From positions 77,202 through 141,201 of the forward strand of contig NZ_VTTO01000004.1 in the NCBI RefSeq assembly GCF_008364825.1: a DNA stretch of 64,000 nucleotides. Direction: 5' to 3'. Shown in pieces: positions 18,797 through 28,584 of this stretch. The translations under genes and the position numbers were made by a program. The stretch is from Azospirillum sp. B21 (GTDB taxonomy: Bacteria; Pseudomonadota; Alphaproteobacteria; Azospirillales; Azospirillaceae). Numbering within the stretch: position 1 is the first letter of the stretch; each line of letters starts with the position of its first letter. The notes below the pieces were generated by a model. It ran no database searches. It worked only from the letters and a program-made list of their open reading frames with translations, and was not told the origin of the DNA.

Positions 18797-18847
18797 GCAT
18801 TTGGGCCCTTGGTTCGGATTGCGGAAACGCCCTGTTTGCAAATAGGG

Positions 18848-18892
18848 GTGGGGCGAAGCGGGATTGACTCGATTCGCCCCACACGCGATACC
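18848..18892 (+). promoter_or_regulatory. miaB promoter with overlapping dyad
   Basis: TTGACT (18864-69), 17-base spacer, GATACC (18887-92) make a good promoter for miaB. A perfect inverted repeat, GTGGGGCGAA (18848-57) and TTCGCCCCAC (18873-82), brackets the -35 element. It could be a repressor site or the terminator of the GNAT gene. Confidence 0.55.
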
Positions 18893-18988
18893 ATCTTTTC
18901 AGGAGCGACGCCGGATGGACGGCGTGCCGCGCGCCACGCAGCATCGTGAGCGCGCTATTCGTTTTTGTTCTGAGCGGAAGGGTGCGGG

Positions 18989-20383
18989 TTGACCAAGAAG
19001 CTGTTCATCAAGACCTGGGGCTGCCAGATGAACGTGTACGACTCCGCCCGGATGGCGGACGTCCTGGCACCGCTGGGCTACCAACCGGTCGATGAGCCGG
19101 ACGGCGCCGACATGGTGATCCTGAACACCTGCCACATTCGCGAGAAGGCGGCCGAGAAGGTCTTCTCGGAGCTTGGCCGGCTGCGCCAGCTGAAGGACCG
19201 CAAGGCGGAGGCCGAGGACGGCCGGATGATCCTGGCGGTCGCCGGCTGCGTCGCCCAGGCCGAAGGCGAGGAGATCGTCGCCCGCGCCCCCTTCGTCGAC
19301 ATGGTCTTCGGCCCGCAGACCTACCACACCCTGCCGGAGATGGTGGCGAAGGCCAGCCGCGCCGCCGGCAGTGTGCTGAACACCGATTTCCCAGCCGAAT
19401 CCAAGTTCGACTTCCTGCCGGAGGAAGCCGGCAGCCAGGGCGTGTCCGCCTTCCTGGCCGTGCAGGAGGGTTGCGACAAGTTCTGCACCTTCTGCGTCGT
19501 GCCCTATACCCGCGGAGCCGAGTTCTCCCGCCCCGCAGACCAGATCGTTGCGGAAGCGAAACGGCTTGTCGCCGGCGGCACGCGCGAGATCAACCTGCTG
19601 GGCCAGAACGTCAACGCCTGGCACGGCGACGGGCCGGACGGCACCACCTGGGGCCTCGGGCGGCTGGTCCGCGAACTGGCGGAGATCGACGGGCTGGAGC
19701 GCATCCGCTACACCACCTCGCATCCCCGCGACATGGCCGACGACCTGATCCGCGCCCATGCCGAGGTGCCGCAGCTGATGCCCTACCTGCATCTGCCGGT
19801 GCAGGCGGGATCGGATCGCATCCTGGCGGCAATGAACCGCAAGCACACCGCTGACGACTACCGCCGTCTGGTCGACCGGCTACGCACCGCCAAGCCCGAT
19901 CTGGCGATGTCCGGCGACTTCATCGTCGGCTTCCCCGGCGAGAGCGACGCCGATTTCGCCGCGACGCTGAAGCTGGTCACCGAGATCGGCTATGCCCAGG
20001 CCTACTCCTTCAAATACAGCCCGCGCCCCGGCACCCCGGCTTCGGTCGAGGGATCCCAGGTGCCGGAAGAGGTGAAGGAGGCACGGCTGGCGGCGCTGCA
20101 TCAGCTGCTGAACGCCCAACAGGTCGCCTTCAACCACAGCTTCGTCGGCCGTAGCGTCCCGGTGCTGTTCGACCGGGTTGGCCGTCGCGACGGCCAGCTG
20201 CTGGGCCGCAGCCCGTGGATGCAGTCGGTCCATGCCGAGGCGGACGAACGGCTGCTCGGCCGCATCGTCGAGGTGCAGGTGGATGCCGCCCTTGCCAACA
20301 GCCTCGCCGGCACCGTCGTGACCGGCGAGTATATCACCGCCTCTCCCTTCCAGCCTGCCGTAACCTTGGAGGCAAGCGCTTGA
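18989..20383 (+). CDS. miaB: tRNA-2-methylthio-N6-dimethylallyladenosine synthase
   Basis: A 464-residue radical-SAM methylthiotransferase that adds the 2-methylthio group to i6A37 of tRNA. The N-terminal UPF0004 domain has C12, C48 and C87, which hold the auxiliary [4Fe-4S] cluster. The radical-SAM cluster is C162-x3-C166-x2-C169 (CDKFCTFC). A C-terminal TRAM domain (about 385-450) binds tRNA. The start is TTG, preceded by GGAAGGG. First gene of the miaB-phoH-ybeY-corC unit; its TGA overlaps the TTG start of phoH. Confidence 0.96.
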   Translation: MTKKLFIKTWGCQMNVYDSARMADVLAPLGYQPVDEPDGADMVILNTCHIREKAAEKVFSELGRLRQLKDRKAEAEDGRMILAVAGCVAQAEGEEIVARAPFVDMVFGPQTYHTLPEMVAKASRAAGSVLNTDFPAESKFDFLPEEAGSQGVSAFLAVQEGCDKFCTFCVVPYTRGAEFSRPADQIVAEAKRLVAGGTREINLLGQNVNAWHGDGPDGTTWGLGRLVRELAEIDGLERIRYTTSHPRDMADDLIRAHAEVPQLMPYLHLPVQAGSDRILAAMNRKHTADDYRRLVDRLRTAKPDLAMSGDFIVGFPGESDADFAATLKLVTEIGYAQAYSFKYSPRPGTPASVEGSQVPEEVKEARLAALHQLLNAQQVAFNHSFVGRSVPVLFDRVGRRDGQLLGRSPWMQSVHAEADERLLGRIVEVQVDAALANSLAGTVVTGEYITASPFQPAVTLEASA

Positions 20384-21474
20384 ACGGTCTGCCCGAACGG
20401 CGTATCGACGTTCAATTCGATGACAACCGGCTGCTGCCGATGCTGTACGGGGAGCATGACCGCCACCTCGCCCGCATCGAATCCCTTCTGGGCGTGTCGC
20501 TGATCTCCCGCGGCAACACCTTGACCATCTCCGGCCCGCCGGAAGCTGCCGAGACGGCGCGCACGGCGCTGAACGGCCTGTATGGCCGGCTGAGCCGCGG
20601 CCAGACCATCGACGGCGGCGAGGTCGACGGCGCTGTCCGCATGGCGACCGCCGACGTCGGTTTCGCCGGTGTGGCCGCCGGTGAGGAGCCGCGCGCGCCC
20701 GGCCCGCAGGCGACCATCACCCGCGCCGAGATCGCGCTGCGCACCCGCCGGCGCGGCCCGATCACCCCGCGCACCCCCACCCAGGCCGCCTATCTGCAAG
20801 CACTGGCGGAGAGCGAACTGGTCTTCGGGCTCGGTCCGGCCGGCACCGGCAAGACCTATCTGGCGGTGGCGCAGGCAGTGGCGCTGCTGACCACCGGTCA
20901 GGTCGACCGCATCGTGCTGTCGCGCCCGGCCGTGGAGGCGGGTGAGCGTCTGGGCTTCCTGCCCGGCGACCTGAAGGAAAAGGTCGATCCTTACCTGCGT
21001 CCGCTCTACGACGCGCTGCACGACATGCTGCCGGCGGAACAGGTGAAGAAGCGGCTGGAGTCCGGCGAGATCGAGATCGCGCCGCTGGCTTTCATGCGCG
21101 GCCGGACGCTGGGCAACGCCTTCGTCATCCTGGATGAGGCGCAGAACACCACGCCCATGCAGATGAAGATGTTCCTGACCCGTCTCGGCGAAGGCGGGCG
21201 GATGGTCGTTACCGGCGACATCTCGCAGATCGACCTGCCGACGGGCACCCGGTCGGGCCTGCGTGACGCGCTGGACATCCTGCGCGGGGTGGAAGGCGTG
21301 CGTTTCGTCCGCTTCACCGATGCCGACGTCGTCCGTCACCCGATGGTGGCCCGCATCATCCGCGCCTATGACCAGGCCGATGTCCGCGAGGCGGCGCGCA
21401 AGCAGGCCCGCCGTACCGGTTCCACACCCGAAACGACCGACCGCGAGGCCGGTATCGTTGGGGAGGAGGAATGA
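20380..21474 (+). CDS. ybeZ: PhoH-like ATPase (YbeZ)
   Basis: A 364-residue PhoH-family P-loop ATPase. Walker A is GPAGTGKT (around residue 152) and Walker B is [11 protein letters not shown]. It is thought to act with YbeY in ribosome or RNA quality control. The start is a TTG that overlaps the miaB stop, with GGAGG 7 bases before it. This start was chosen because the longer frame would run deep into miaB. The stop overlaps ybeY (ATGA). Confidence 0.92.
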   Translation: MNGLPERRIDVQFDDNRLLPMLYGEHDRHLARIESLLGVSLISRGNTLTISGPPEAAETARTALNGLYGRLSRGQTIDGGEVDGAVRMATADVGFAGVAAGEEPRAPGPQATITRAEIALRTRRRGPITPRTPTQAAYLQALAESELVFGLGPAGTGKTYLAVAQAVALLTTGQVDRIVLSRPAVEAGERLGFLPGDLKEKVDPYLRPLYDALHDMLPAEQVKKRLESGEIEIAPLAFMRGRTLGNAFVILDEAQNTTPMQMKMFLTRLGEGGRMVVTGDISQIDLPTGTRSGLRDALDILRGVEGVRFVRFTDADVVRHPMVARIIRAYDQADVREAARKQARRTGSTPETTDREAGIVGEEE

Positions 21475-21977
21475 CCAGCGCCGTCGACATCACTGTTTCA
21501 CGTGAAGCCGGCGACTGGGCCGAGGACGCCGAGTGGCTGGCGGAGCGCGCAGCGCTCGCCGCGCTGGGCGCCGCCTATGACGACGAGGAAGGACCGGCCG
21601 AGCTGTCGGTCGTCCTGGCCGACGACGCGCTGGTCCACAGGCTGAACCGTGAGTATCGCGGCAAGGACAAGCCGACCAATGTGCTGTCCTTCGCCCTGAC
21701 CGAAGCGGAGGAGCCGGAAGCGCAAGACGGCATGCCCGTCATGCTGGGCGACGTCATCCTGGCCTATGAAACGGTCGCCCGCGAAGCCTCCGAGCAGCGG
21801 AAAAACTTCAAAGACCACATGACTCACCTTGTGATGCATGGTGTTCTGCATCTGCTGGGCTATGATCACGAGACGGACGACGAGGCCGAGGAGATGGAAG
21901 CGCTGGAAACCCGGTTGCTCGCCAGCTTCGGAATTGCCGACCCCTATGCCGCCAACCACCAACCGCCGGACCGATGA
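21471..21977 (+). CDS. ybeY: Endoribonuclease / rRNA maturation factor YbeY
   Basis: A 168-residue zinc-dependent RNase needed for 16S rRNA 3' maturation and ribosome quality control. The metal site is HGVLHLLGYDH with H123, H127 and H133. The upstream region TNVLSFAL is also conserved. It overlaps phoH before it and the CorC gene after it, each by ATGA, so the four-gene unit is tightly coupled. Confidence 0.95.
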   Translation: MTSAVDITVSREAGDWAEDAEWLAERAALAALGAAYDDEEGPAELSVVLADDALVHRLNREYRGKDKPTNVLSFALTEAEEPEAQDGMPVMLGDVILAYETVAREASEQRKNFKDHMTHLVMHGVLHLLGYDHETDDEAEEMEALETRLLASFGIADPYAANHQPPDR

Positions 21978-22930
21978 GCGAAATATCCGACAGTCGCACG
22001 CCCCGTGATGACCACGGGGCCGAAGACCATTCCCTGGGCCACCTGTTCAAGGGGTGGCTCCGCACCGTCTGGGGCGGCCGCGAGGACACATCCCTGCGCG
22101 GGACGATCGAGGAACTGATCGCAGGCCTGGACGATGCCGCCAGCGAGGACGGCGAGGATTCGCTGGGCTCCGGCGAGCGTGCGCTGCTGACCAACATCCT
22201 GAAGCTGCGCGACCGCACCGTCGCCGACGTGATGGTGCCGCGCGCCGACATCGTCGCGGTCGAGATCGACACGCCCTTCCCCACCCTGGTCCAGCGCGTC
22301 GCCGAGGAAGGCCATTCCCGCCTGCCGGTGTTCCGCGACACGTTGGACGACGTGGTCGGCATCATCCACATCAAGGATGTGCTGACCCTGCTGGCGAAGC
22401 AGGCGATCTCGCCGGAGGGCCTGCGCCACAGGCCGGACCTGACCGGCATCATCCGCGAGGCGAAGATCGTCGCCCCCTCCATGCATGTGCTCGACCTGCT
22501 GGTGCAGATGCGCCAGACCCGCCAGCACATGGCGCTGGTGGTGGACGAGTTCGGCGGCATCGACGGACTCGTCACCATCGAGGATTTGGTGGAAGAGATC
22601 GTCGGCGAGATCGAGGACGAGCATGACGAAACCGCGGCGCCGCGTCTGGTCGAACGCCCCGACGGCAGCCTGATCGCCGATGCCCGCCTGCCCATCGAGG
22701 ATTTCGAGCACCGCGTCGGCCCGGTCCTGTCCGAGGAAGAGCGCGAGGACATCGATACGCTCGGCGGTCTGGTCGTCTCCATCGCCGGCCGCGTACCGGG
22801 GCTGGGCGAACGGCTGGTCCACCCTTCGGGCCTGGAGTTCGAGATCGTCGATGCCGACTCTCGCCGCCTGAAGCGCCTGCGCGTCCACAACGTCCCGGCC
22901 AACAGTTCGGAGTTGGCGGAGACGGCCTAA
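21974..22930 (+). CDS. CBS-domain protein, CorC/TlyC hemolysin family
   Basis: A 318-residue protein without membrane helices. Two CBS domains occupy about 75-205 (VMVPRADIVAVEIDTPF and MALVVDEFGGIDGLVTIEDLVEEIVGEI) and a CorC_HlyC domain about 215-305. Members are linked to magnesium/cobalt efflux; in this order (phoH-ybeY-corC-lnt) it matches the CorC/YbeX type, also linked to ribosome function. ATGA overlap with ybeY. Confidence 0.9.
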   Translation: MSEISDSRTPRDDHGAEDHSLGHLFKGWLRTVWGGREDTSLRGTIEELIAGLDDAASEDGEDSLGSGERALLTNILKLRDRTVADVMVPRADIVAVEIDTPFPTLVQRVAEEGHSRLPVFRDTLDDVVGIIHIKDVLTLLAKQAISPEGLRHRPDLTGIIREAKIVAPSMHVLDLLVQMRQTRQHMALVVDEFGGIDGLVTIEDLVEEIVGEIEDEHDETAAPRLVERPDGSLIADARLPIEDFEHRVGPVLSEEEREDIDTLGGLVVSIAGRVPGLGERLVHPSGLEFEIVDADSRRLKRLRVHNVPANSSELAETA

Positions 22931-22939
22931 GGGTCAGCC

Positions 22940-23100
22940 ATGCTGCTCTCTCCCTGACCCTCCCACGCCATCGGACGGACCTTCGGTCAGCCGAGAGCGG
23001 GAGAGGGGGGGGCTTCCGCCGCTTCGCGATGACATCACGCCATCGAGCGTTCTACCCCCTCCGCCGCTGACAAGCGGGGGAGGGATGGGGAGGGGGCACC
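22940..23100. repeat. Mosaic intergenic repeat
   Basis: A C-rich block is followed by a small hairpin (CGGACC/GGTC) and G-rich blocks. The 18-mer AGCGGGGGAGGGATGGGG (23073-23090) recurs exactly at 49133-49150, also beside GAGAGCGGG elements. It fills the gap between the CorC gene and lnt. Confidence 0.6.
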
Positions 23101-23175
23101 CCGCAACGACGCCCCCCTTCCACAACCCAGCCACGCCCACAAGCACCTTGGCGCCCCTGCCCGGCCGCATTACCT

Positions 23176-24828
23176 ATGGCGCCGCCTGCCCTTGCCGCTG
23201 CCGGAGTTTCCGCCTTGACCGCCACCGACACCATGCCCGTCCCGGCCCGGCTGGGCCGCGTCTCCGCGCGGCTGTCCGCGCTGACCGGATGGCGCCGGAT
23301 TGCCGCCGCGTTGGTGCTGGGTGGGCTCGCCACGCTGGCGCTGCCGCCGGCCGATCTGCTGCCGGTGCTGCTGGTGGCGTTTCCCGGGCTGATCTGGCTG
23401 CTGGACGGAGTGGAGACGAAAAAGGGCGCCTTCGCGATCGGCTGGTTCTTCGGCTTCGGCCATCACCTGCTGGGCCTCTATTGGGTCAGCGCCGCGCTGT
23501 TCACGGATATCGAGCGTTTCTGGTGGGCCTTGCCGCTGTCCGCGGCCGGACTGCCGATCCTGCTGGCGATGTTCAGCGGCGGCGCCACCCTGTCATTCCA
23601 CCTTCTGCGCCGCCGCGGCTTCGGCGCCGGGCTGGCGCGGCCGCTGCTGTTCGCCGCCTGCTGGTGTCTGTGGGAATGGCTGCGCGGCCATGTCTTCACC
23701 GGTTTCCCATGGAACCTGATCGGCTATGGCTGGGTCGGGGTGCTGCCGGTGCTGCAGAGCGTGTCGCTGTTCGGCATCTATGGCCTGACGCTGGTGACGG
23801 TGCTGGTCGCCTCGCTGCCCGCCGCCCTGCCCGACCGCGACACCACGCCGCCCCGCGCCTGGGCCGGCGTCGCCGCCGGGCTGGCGCTGCTGGCCGTGCT
23901 CGGCGGCTGGGGAGCCTGGAGGCTGGCGGGTGCGGTCGACGAGCCGGTGCCCGGCGTCAGGCTGCGGCTGGTCCAGGCGGCCATCGACCAGCGGCTGAAA
24001 TGGGCTCCCGGCGAACGGGTGCAGAATTTCCAGAGCCACCTCGCCCTGTCGGCCGCCCCGCCGGCCGATCCCGCCGCCCCGCCGCCAAACGTCGTCATCT
24101 GGCCGGAGACCGCCGTCCCCTTCTTCATCGAGGACGACGCGCGCGTGCGGCAGGCGATGGCATCCGTCACCCCGTCCGGCGGGCTGCTGATCACCGGAGC
24201 GCCCCGCACCACCGTCGGCGAGGACGGCGAGCGGCGCTACTACAACGGCATGGTGGCGGTGGACGGCAGCGGCGCCGCGGTCGCCAGCTACGACAAGTTC
24301 CACCTCGTCCCCTTCGGCGAGTACATGCCGCTGCGGCAGTGGCTGCCGGTCGGTGCCATCGCCGGCAACGGGGCGGAGTTCTCCGCCGGGCCGGGACCGC
24401 GCACCCTGCATCTTGCAGGCAGTGCCGCCGGTCTGCCGCCCTTCAGCCCGTTGATCTGCTACGAGAGTATCTTCCCAGGTGCCGTGGTCGACACCGCCGA
24501 CCGCCCCCAATGGCTGCTGAACCTGACCAACGACGCCTGGTACGGCCGCACCGCCGGCCCCCACCAGCATTTCGCCATCAATCAGGTCCGCGCGGTGGAG
24601 GAAGGGCTGCCGCTAGTCAGGGTGGCGAATACGGGAATATCCGGGGTGGTGGATGCGTACGGACGTGTGCAACAATTGCTCGGTCTGGGTGAGCGGGGCT
24701 TCATCGATACCACGTTGCCGAATGCGCCATCCGGCGTCACAGCCTATGCCCGCATGGGCGACTGGATTTTCGGCATAGGGCTTCTGGGCTGTTTTCTGGC
24801 GGCCTTGGCCTCGCGATATCACCGGTGA
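23176..24828 (+). CDS. lnt: Apolipoprotein N-acyltransferase
   Basis: A 550-residue inner-membrane enzyme that adds the third acyl chain to the N-terminal Cys of lipoproteins. The N-terminal half has about six membrane helices. The C-terminal nitrilase-like domain (about 255-520) carries the catalytic triad: Glu in WPETAVPF, Lys in YDKFHLVPFGEY and Cys in ICYESIFP. A last helix (about 530-545) closes the protein. Mature lipoproteins in this window (mltA, the 53515 gene) would be its substrates. Confidence 0.94.
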   Translation: MAPPALAAAGVSALTATDTMPVPARLGRVSARLSALTGWRRIAAALVLGGLATLALPPADLLPVLLVAFPGLIWLLDGVETKKGAFAIGWFFGFGHHLLGLYWVSAALFTDIERFWWALPLSAAGLPILLAMFSGGATLSFHLLRRRGFGAGLARPLLFAACWCLWEWLRGHVFTGFPWNLIGYGWVGVLPVLQSVSLFGIYGLTLVTVLVASLPAALPDRDTTPPRAWAGVAAGLALLAVLGGWGAWRLAGAVDEPVPGVRLRLVQAAIDQRLKWAPGERVQNFQSHLALSAAPPADPAAPPPNVVIWPETAVPFFIEDDARVRQAMASVTPSGGLLITGAPRTTVGEDGERRYYNGMVAVDGSGAAVASYDKFHLVPFGEYMPLRQWLPVGAIAGNGAEFSAGPGPRTLHLAGSAAGLPPFSPLICYESIFPGAVVDTADRPQWLLNLTNDAWYGRTAGPHQHFAINQVRAVEEGLPLVRVANTGISGVVDAYGRVQQLLGLGERGFIDTTLPNAPSGVTAYARMGDWIFGIGLLGCFLAALASRYHR

Positions 24829-24875
24829 CGCAGCATTACGGGCAATAGGCCCGCCATAGGCAGAACAATTTCGTG

Positions 24876-24940
24876 CAACCGGGTTGACCGGAGCGGACTT
24901 GACTGCATACGTGGATATGTCGTAACTAGGTTGCACAACC
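24876..24940 (+). promoter_or_regulatory. Promoter and dyads of the HTH regulator
   Basis: TTGACT (24899-24904), 18-base spacer, TAACTA (24923-24928). Two dyads built from the same half site flank it: CAACC-g-GGTTG (24876-24886) upstream of -35 and GGTTG-ca-CAACC (24929-24940) at the expected transcription start. The layout fits autorepression by the HTH protein encoded downstream. Confidence 0.5.
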
Positions 24941-24958
24941 GTTACAGGGATAAACGAG

Positions 24959-25453
24959 ATGCAGACTGAAACTGGGGCGCCGCGCGGGCGCCGTGCGGGT
25001 GCGGGCCGTCCGAAGACCGGAAAGCCGAATCCCATCGATGTCCATGTCGGATCCCGCGTCCGTCTCCGCCGCACACTTCTCGGCATGAGCCAGGAAAAGC
25101 TGGGCGAGGCGATCGGCCTGACCTTCCAGCAGGTGCAGAAGTACGAACGCGGTGCCAACCGCATTGGTGCGTCGCGTCTGTTCGATCTCAGCCGTGTGCT
25201 CGACGTGCCGGTCTCCTTCTTCTTCGACGACATGCCGGCCGATGCCGCCGCCGCCCGTGTCGAGGACGACGATGAGGCGGGTGCTTCGGACGAGCGGGCC
25301 GTCGCTGCCTACGAGCCCGATCCGATGGCCAAGCGCGAGACGCTGGAGCTGGTCCGCGCCTATTACAAGATCAGCGACCCGTCCGTGCGCAAGCGCCTGT
25401 TCGAGTTGACGAAAGCGGTCGCCAGCGCTGCCGTCGCGGAAGCGGCGGAGTAA
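24959..25453 (+). CDS. XRE-family regulator, PhrR/PraR type
   Basis: A 164-residue regulator. A basic N-terminus (GRRAGAGRPKTGKPNP) precedes the helix-turn-helix (about 26-80), with GMSQEKLGEAIGLTFQQVQKYERGANRIGASRL. An acidic, less ordered C-terminal half follows. The sequence and its place between lnt and metK match the PhrR/PraR family of rhizobia, which control symbiosis, quorum sensing or biofilm genes. Its targets here are unknown. Two CAACC dyads at its own promoter suggest autoregulation. Confidence 0.82.
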   Translation: MQTETGAPRGRRAGAGRPKTGKPNPIDVHVGSRVRLRRTLLGMSQEKLGEAIGLTFQQVQKYERGANRIGASRLFDLSRVLDVPVSFFFDDMPADAAAARVEDDDEAGASDERAVAAYEPDPMAKRETLELVRAYYKISDPSVRKRLFELTKAVASAAVAEAAE

Positions 25454-25491
25454 CTCCTGCCGGTTGATGCACGGCATGTGATACCCACCGA

Positions 25492-25525
25492 AAGGGGACG
25501 GCGCGGCGCGCCCGCGCTCCCCCTT
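25492..25525 (+). terminator. Hairpin after the HTH gene
   Basis: AAGGGG and GCGCGG pair with CCGCGC and CCCCTT. Only a short T pair follows, so it may be a weak terminator. The octamer GGCATGTG flanks it at 25473 and 25531. Confidence 0.45.
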
Positions 25526-25602
25526 AGTGTGGCATGTGCGCTGATTGGTCCGATCCCTTACCGCTGGTAGTCTTCTTGACCGCGGGTGAATTCCTTGTCA
25601 AA

Positions 25603-25640
25603 ACCGGTTTTGGACCGGTGTCTGCGGCCGCTGTACCGGT
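25603..25640 (+). promoter_or_regulatory. Three phased ACCGGT sites upstream of metK
   Basis: The palindrome ACCGGT occurs at 25603, 25614 and 25635, spaced 11 and 21 bases, that is one and two helical turns. The last copy ends 50 bases before the metK start. The layout suggests sites on one face of the DNA for a regulator of metK. Confidence 0.4.
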
Positions 25641-25690
25641 CTGCCGTTTCGGCTCATGAAATAGCGTGCCGCCGAATGCCGAGGTTTCCC

Positions 25691-26860
<1,170 letters not shown>

Positions 26861-26904
26861 GGCGCCTTCGCGGCATAGTATCCGCAGCCGATGCGGAAAA
26901 AACG

Positions 26905-26936
26905 GCAGGGGCTGGAAACGGCCCCTGCTTTCTTTT
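26905..26936 (+). terminator. Rho-independent terminator of metK
   Basis: GCAGGGGC and GCCCCTGC around an 8-base loop, followed by TTTCTTTT. It separates metK from trmB. Confidence 0.85.
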
Positions 26937-26953
26937 GCGCTTTCCTCATTTCC

Positions 26954-27691
26954 ATGCAGCGTTCCGACATGACCGACGACAGCACCTCCGGACCCCTTTC
27001 CGAAAGCTCCAACCGCCTCTTCGGGCGCCGCAAGGGCCGGCCGTTGCGCAAGCGCCGGACGGAACTGATCGACACCCTGCTGCCGCAGCTTCAGATCGCA
27101 CTGCCCAAGCCCGGCGACAGCCTGGATCCCGCCGGGCTGTTCGATACACCCAAGCGCGAGGTCTGGCTGGAGGTCGGGTTCGGCATGGGCCATCACCTGG
27201 CCTGGCAGGCCGGACACAATCCGGATGTCGGTTTCATCGGTGCCGAACCCTTCATCAACGGCATCGCCGGCCTGCTGGGCATGATCGAGGACGAGGGCTT
27301 GAGCAATGTCCGCATCCAGCCCGACGACGCCCGGCCGCTGCTGGACGCCCTGCCCGACGCCTCAATCGGCCGCGCCTTCGTGCTGTTCGCCGACCCATGG
27401 CCGAAGAAGCGTCATGCCGACCGCCGGTTCATCGGACCGGAGAACCTGCCGCGGCTGGCCCGCGTGCTGAAGGACGGCGCGGAGCTGCGCCTGGCCAGCG
27501 ACGACATGGGTCTGGTGCGCTGGATGCTTGAACACACGGTCAAGCATCCCGATTTCGAATGGACGGCGCGACGCCCGTCGGACTGGCGCGTCCGGCCCGA
27601 CGACTGGCCGGCGACCCGATACGAGGAAAAGGCTATCGCCGCCGGCCGCAAGCCGGTCTTCATGCGGTTCGTCCGTCGCCCGCGAAGCTGA
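26954..27691 (+). CDS. trmB: tRNA (guanine-N7-)-methyltransferase
   Basis: A 245-residue SAM-dependent enzyme that forms m7G46 in tRNA. The SAM-binding strand is EVWLEVGFGMGHHLAWQA. The family motif FADPWPKKRHADRRF is present, and the C-terminal WPATRYEEKAIAAGRKPVFMRF also fits. Starts at 26954 and 26969 are both possible and neither has a clear ribosome binding site. It follows the metK terminator, so it probably has its own promoter or depends on readthrough. Confidence 0.93.
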   Translation: MQRSDMTDDSTSGPLSESSNRLFGRRKGRPLRKRRTELIDTLLPQLQIALPKPGDSLDPAGLFDTPKREVWLEVGFGMGHHLAWQAGHNPDVGFIGAEPFINGIAGLLGMIEDEGLSNVRIQPDDARPLLDALPDASIGRAFVLFADPWPKKRHADRRFIGPENLPRLARVLKDGAELRLASDDMGLVRWMLEHTVKHPDFEWTARRPSDWRVRPDDWPATRYEEKAIAAGRKPVFMRFVRRPRS

Positions 27692-27748
27692 CGCATACCC
27701 GTTCCGCTTGAGAATCCGACCAGCAAAGCCGATCAGGACCGAAAAGGC

Positions 27749-27776
27749 TTGCGGCATCGGTCGGAATGACTATATT
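27749..27776 (+). promoter_or_regulatory. Promoter of the rimP-nusA-infB operon
   Basis: TTGCGG (27749-54), a 16-base spacer, TATATT (27771-76). The transcript would start near 27783, just before two stable hairpins. Confidence 0.55.
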
Positions 27777-27782
27777 CAGCCT

Positions 27783-27865
27783 CTGAGAACCCATACGGAT
27801 CGGCGGCCCGGGCAACCGGGCCGGCGAGACGCTTTGCGGGTGGGCTTTTGCCCACTTATTTTTTT
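27783..27865 (+). ncRNA. rimP leader: attenuator or about 80-nt small RNA
   Basis: Between the promoter and a strong terminator lies about 80 bases. It contains the hairpin GGCCCGG-GCAA-CCGGGCC (27805-27822), which has a GNRA tetraloop. The terminator stem GTGGGC/GCCCAC then ends transcription about 90 bases before rimP. So either a small RNA is made, or the operon is controlled by antitermination. Confidence 0.45.
27840..27865 (+). terminator. Intrinsic terminator in the rimP leader
   Basis: GTGGGC-tttt-GCCCAC followed by TTATTTTTTT, one of the strongest terminators in the window. It is upstream of rimP, not after trmB, because a promoter lies between trmB and it. Confidence 0.8.
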
Positions 27866-27955
27866 ATCAGCGTGTGGAAACATGCGCTTTTTGAACCTTC
27901 TGTTGTGGAAACCTCGTCCGGTTCGATCCCGGCCGCAGGCTTTGGGTCAGGTGGA

Positions 27956-28456
27956 ATGGACGCTACAGGTCGCATCGAACAGATCATCACGCCGTCGGTC
28001 GAAGCCATGGGCTATGAGGTCGTGCGCGTTCAGATCTCAGGCGGCCAGCGGTCGGTTCTCCAGATCATGGCGGAGCGCGCCGACGGCGCGCCCATGACTG
28101 TCGAGGATTGCGCCGACATCAGCCGCTCCGTCTCGGCCCTGCTGGACGTGGAAGACCCGATTCGCGAAGCCTACACGCTGGAGGTCAGCTCACCCGGCAT
28201 CGACCGGCCGCTGACCCGCCTCAAGGATTTCGAGCGCTTCGCCGGCTTCGAAGCCCGGCTGGAGAGCCGCATGGCTATCGACGGCCGCAAGCGTTTCAAG
28301 GGCATGCTGAAGGGCGTCGAGGACGGCCTCGTGTGCGTCGACACCGAACAGGGACCGGCCCGGCTGGAGTTCGACAACATCCTGCGCGCCAAGCTGGTGC
28401 TGACGGACGAGTTGATCCGCGCCAGCCAGGAGCAGCAGGAAGGCCCGCAGAACTGA
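27956..28456 (+). CDS. rimP: Ribosome maturation factor RimP
   Basis: A 166-residue two-domain protein that helps 30S subunit assembly. The N-terminal domain includes GYEVVRVQISGGQRSVLQIMAER and the conserved SSPGIDRPL; the C-terminal SH3-like domain covers about 90-160. AGGTGG directly precedes the ATG at 27956, which was chosen over an upstream ATG at 27848 lying in the terminator. First gene of the nusA-infB block. Confidence 0.93.
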   Translation: MDATGRIEQIITPSVEAMGYEVVRVQISGGQRSVLQIMAERADGAPMTVEDCADISRSVSALLDVEDPIREAYTLEVSSPGIDRPLTRLKDFERFAGFEARLESRMAIDGRKRFKGMLKGVEDGLVCVDTEQGPARLEFDNILRAKLVLTDELIRASQEQQEGPQN

Positions 28457-28584
28457 CGGCCCGGGTCCGCCAAGGACACGCCGACAGGATGCCCGCCCCC
28501 GAAAGCCGAACCGATATCCCGCCGAACCGACCGGACATCACGCAAGACCGGCATCACACAAGACCGAGCCAGGAAGTGTAACGG

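Noticed and set aside
20215..20379. N-terminal extension of PhoH by 55 codons
   Set aside because: This part lies in another frame of miaB and lacks family sequence; a TTG with GGAGG at 20380 explains the start.
25454..25690. SAM-II or SAM/SAH riboswitch before metK
   Set aside because: I looked for their conserved loop sequences and found none.
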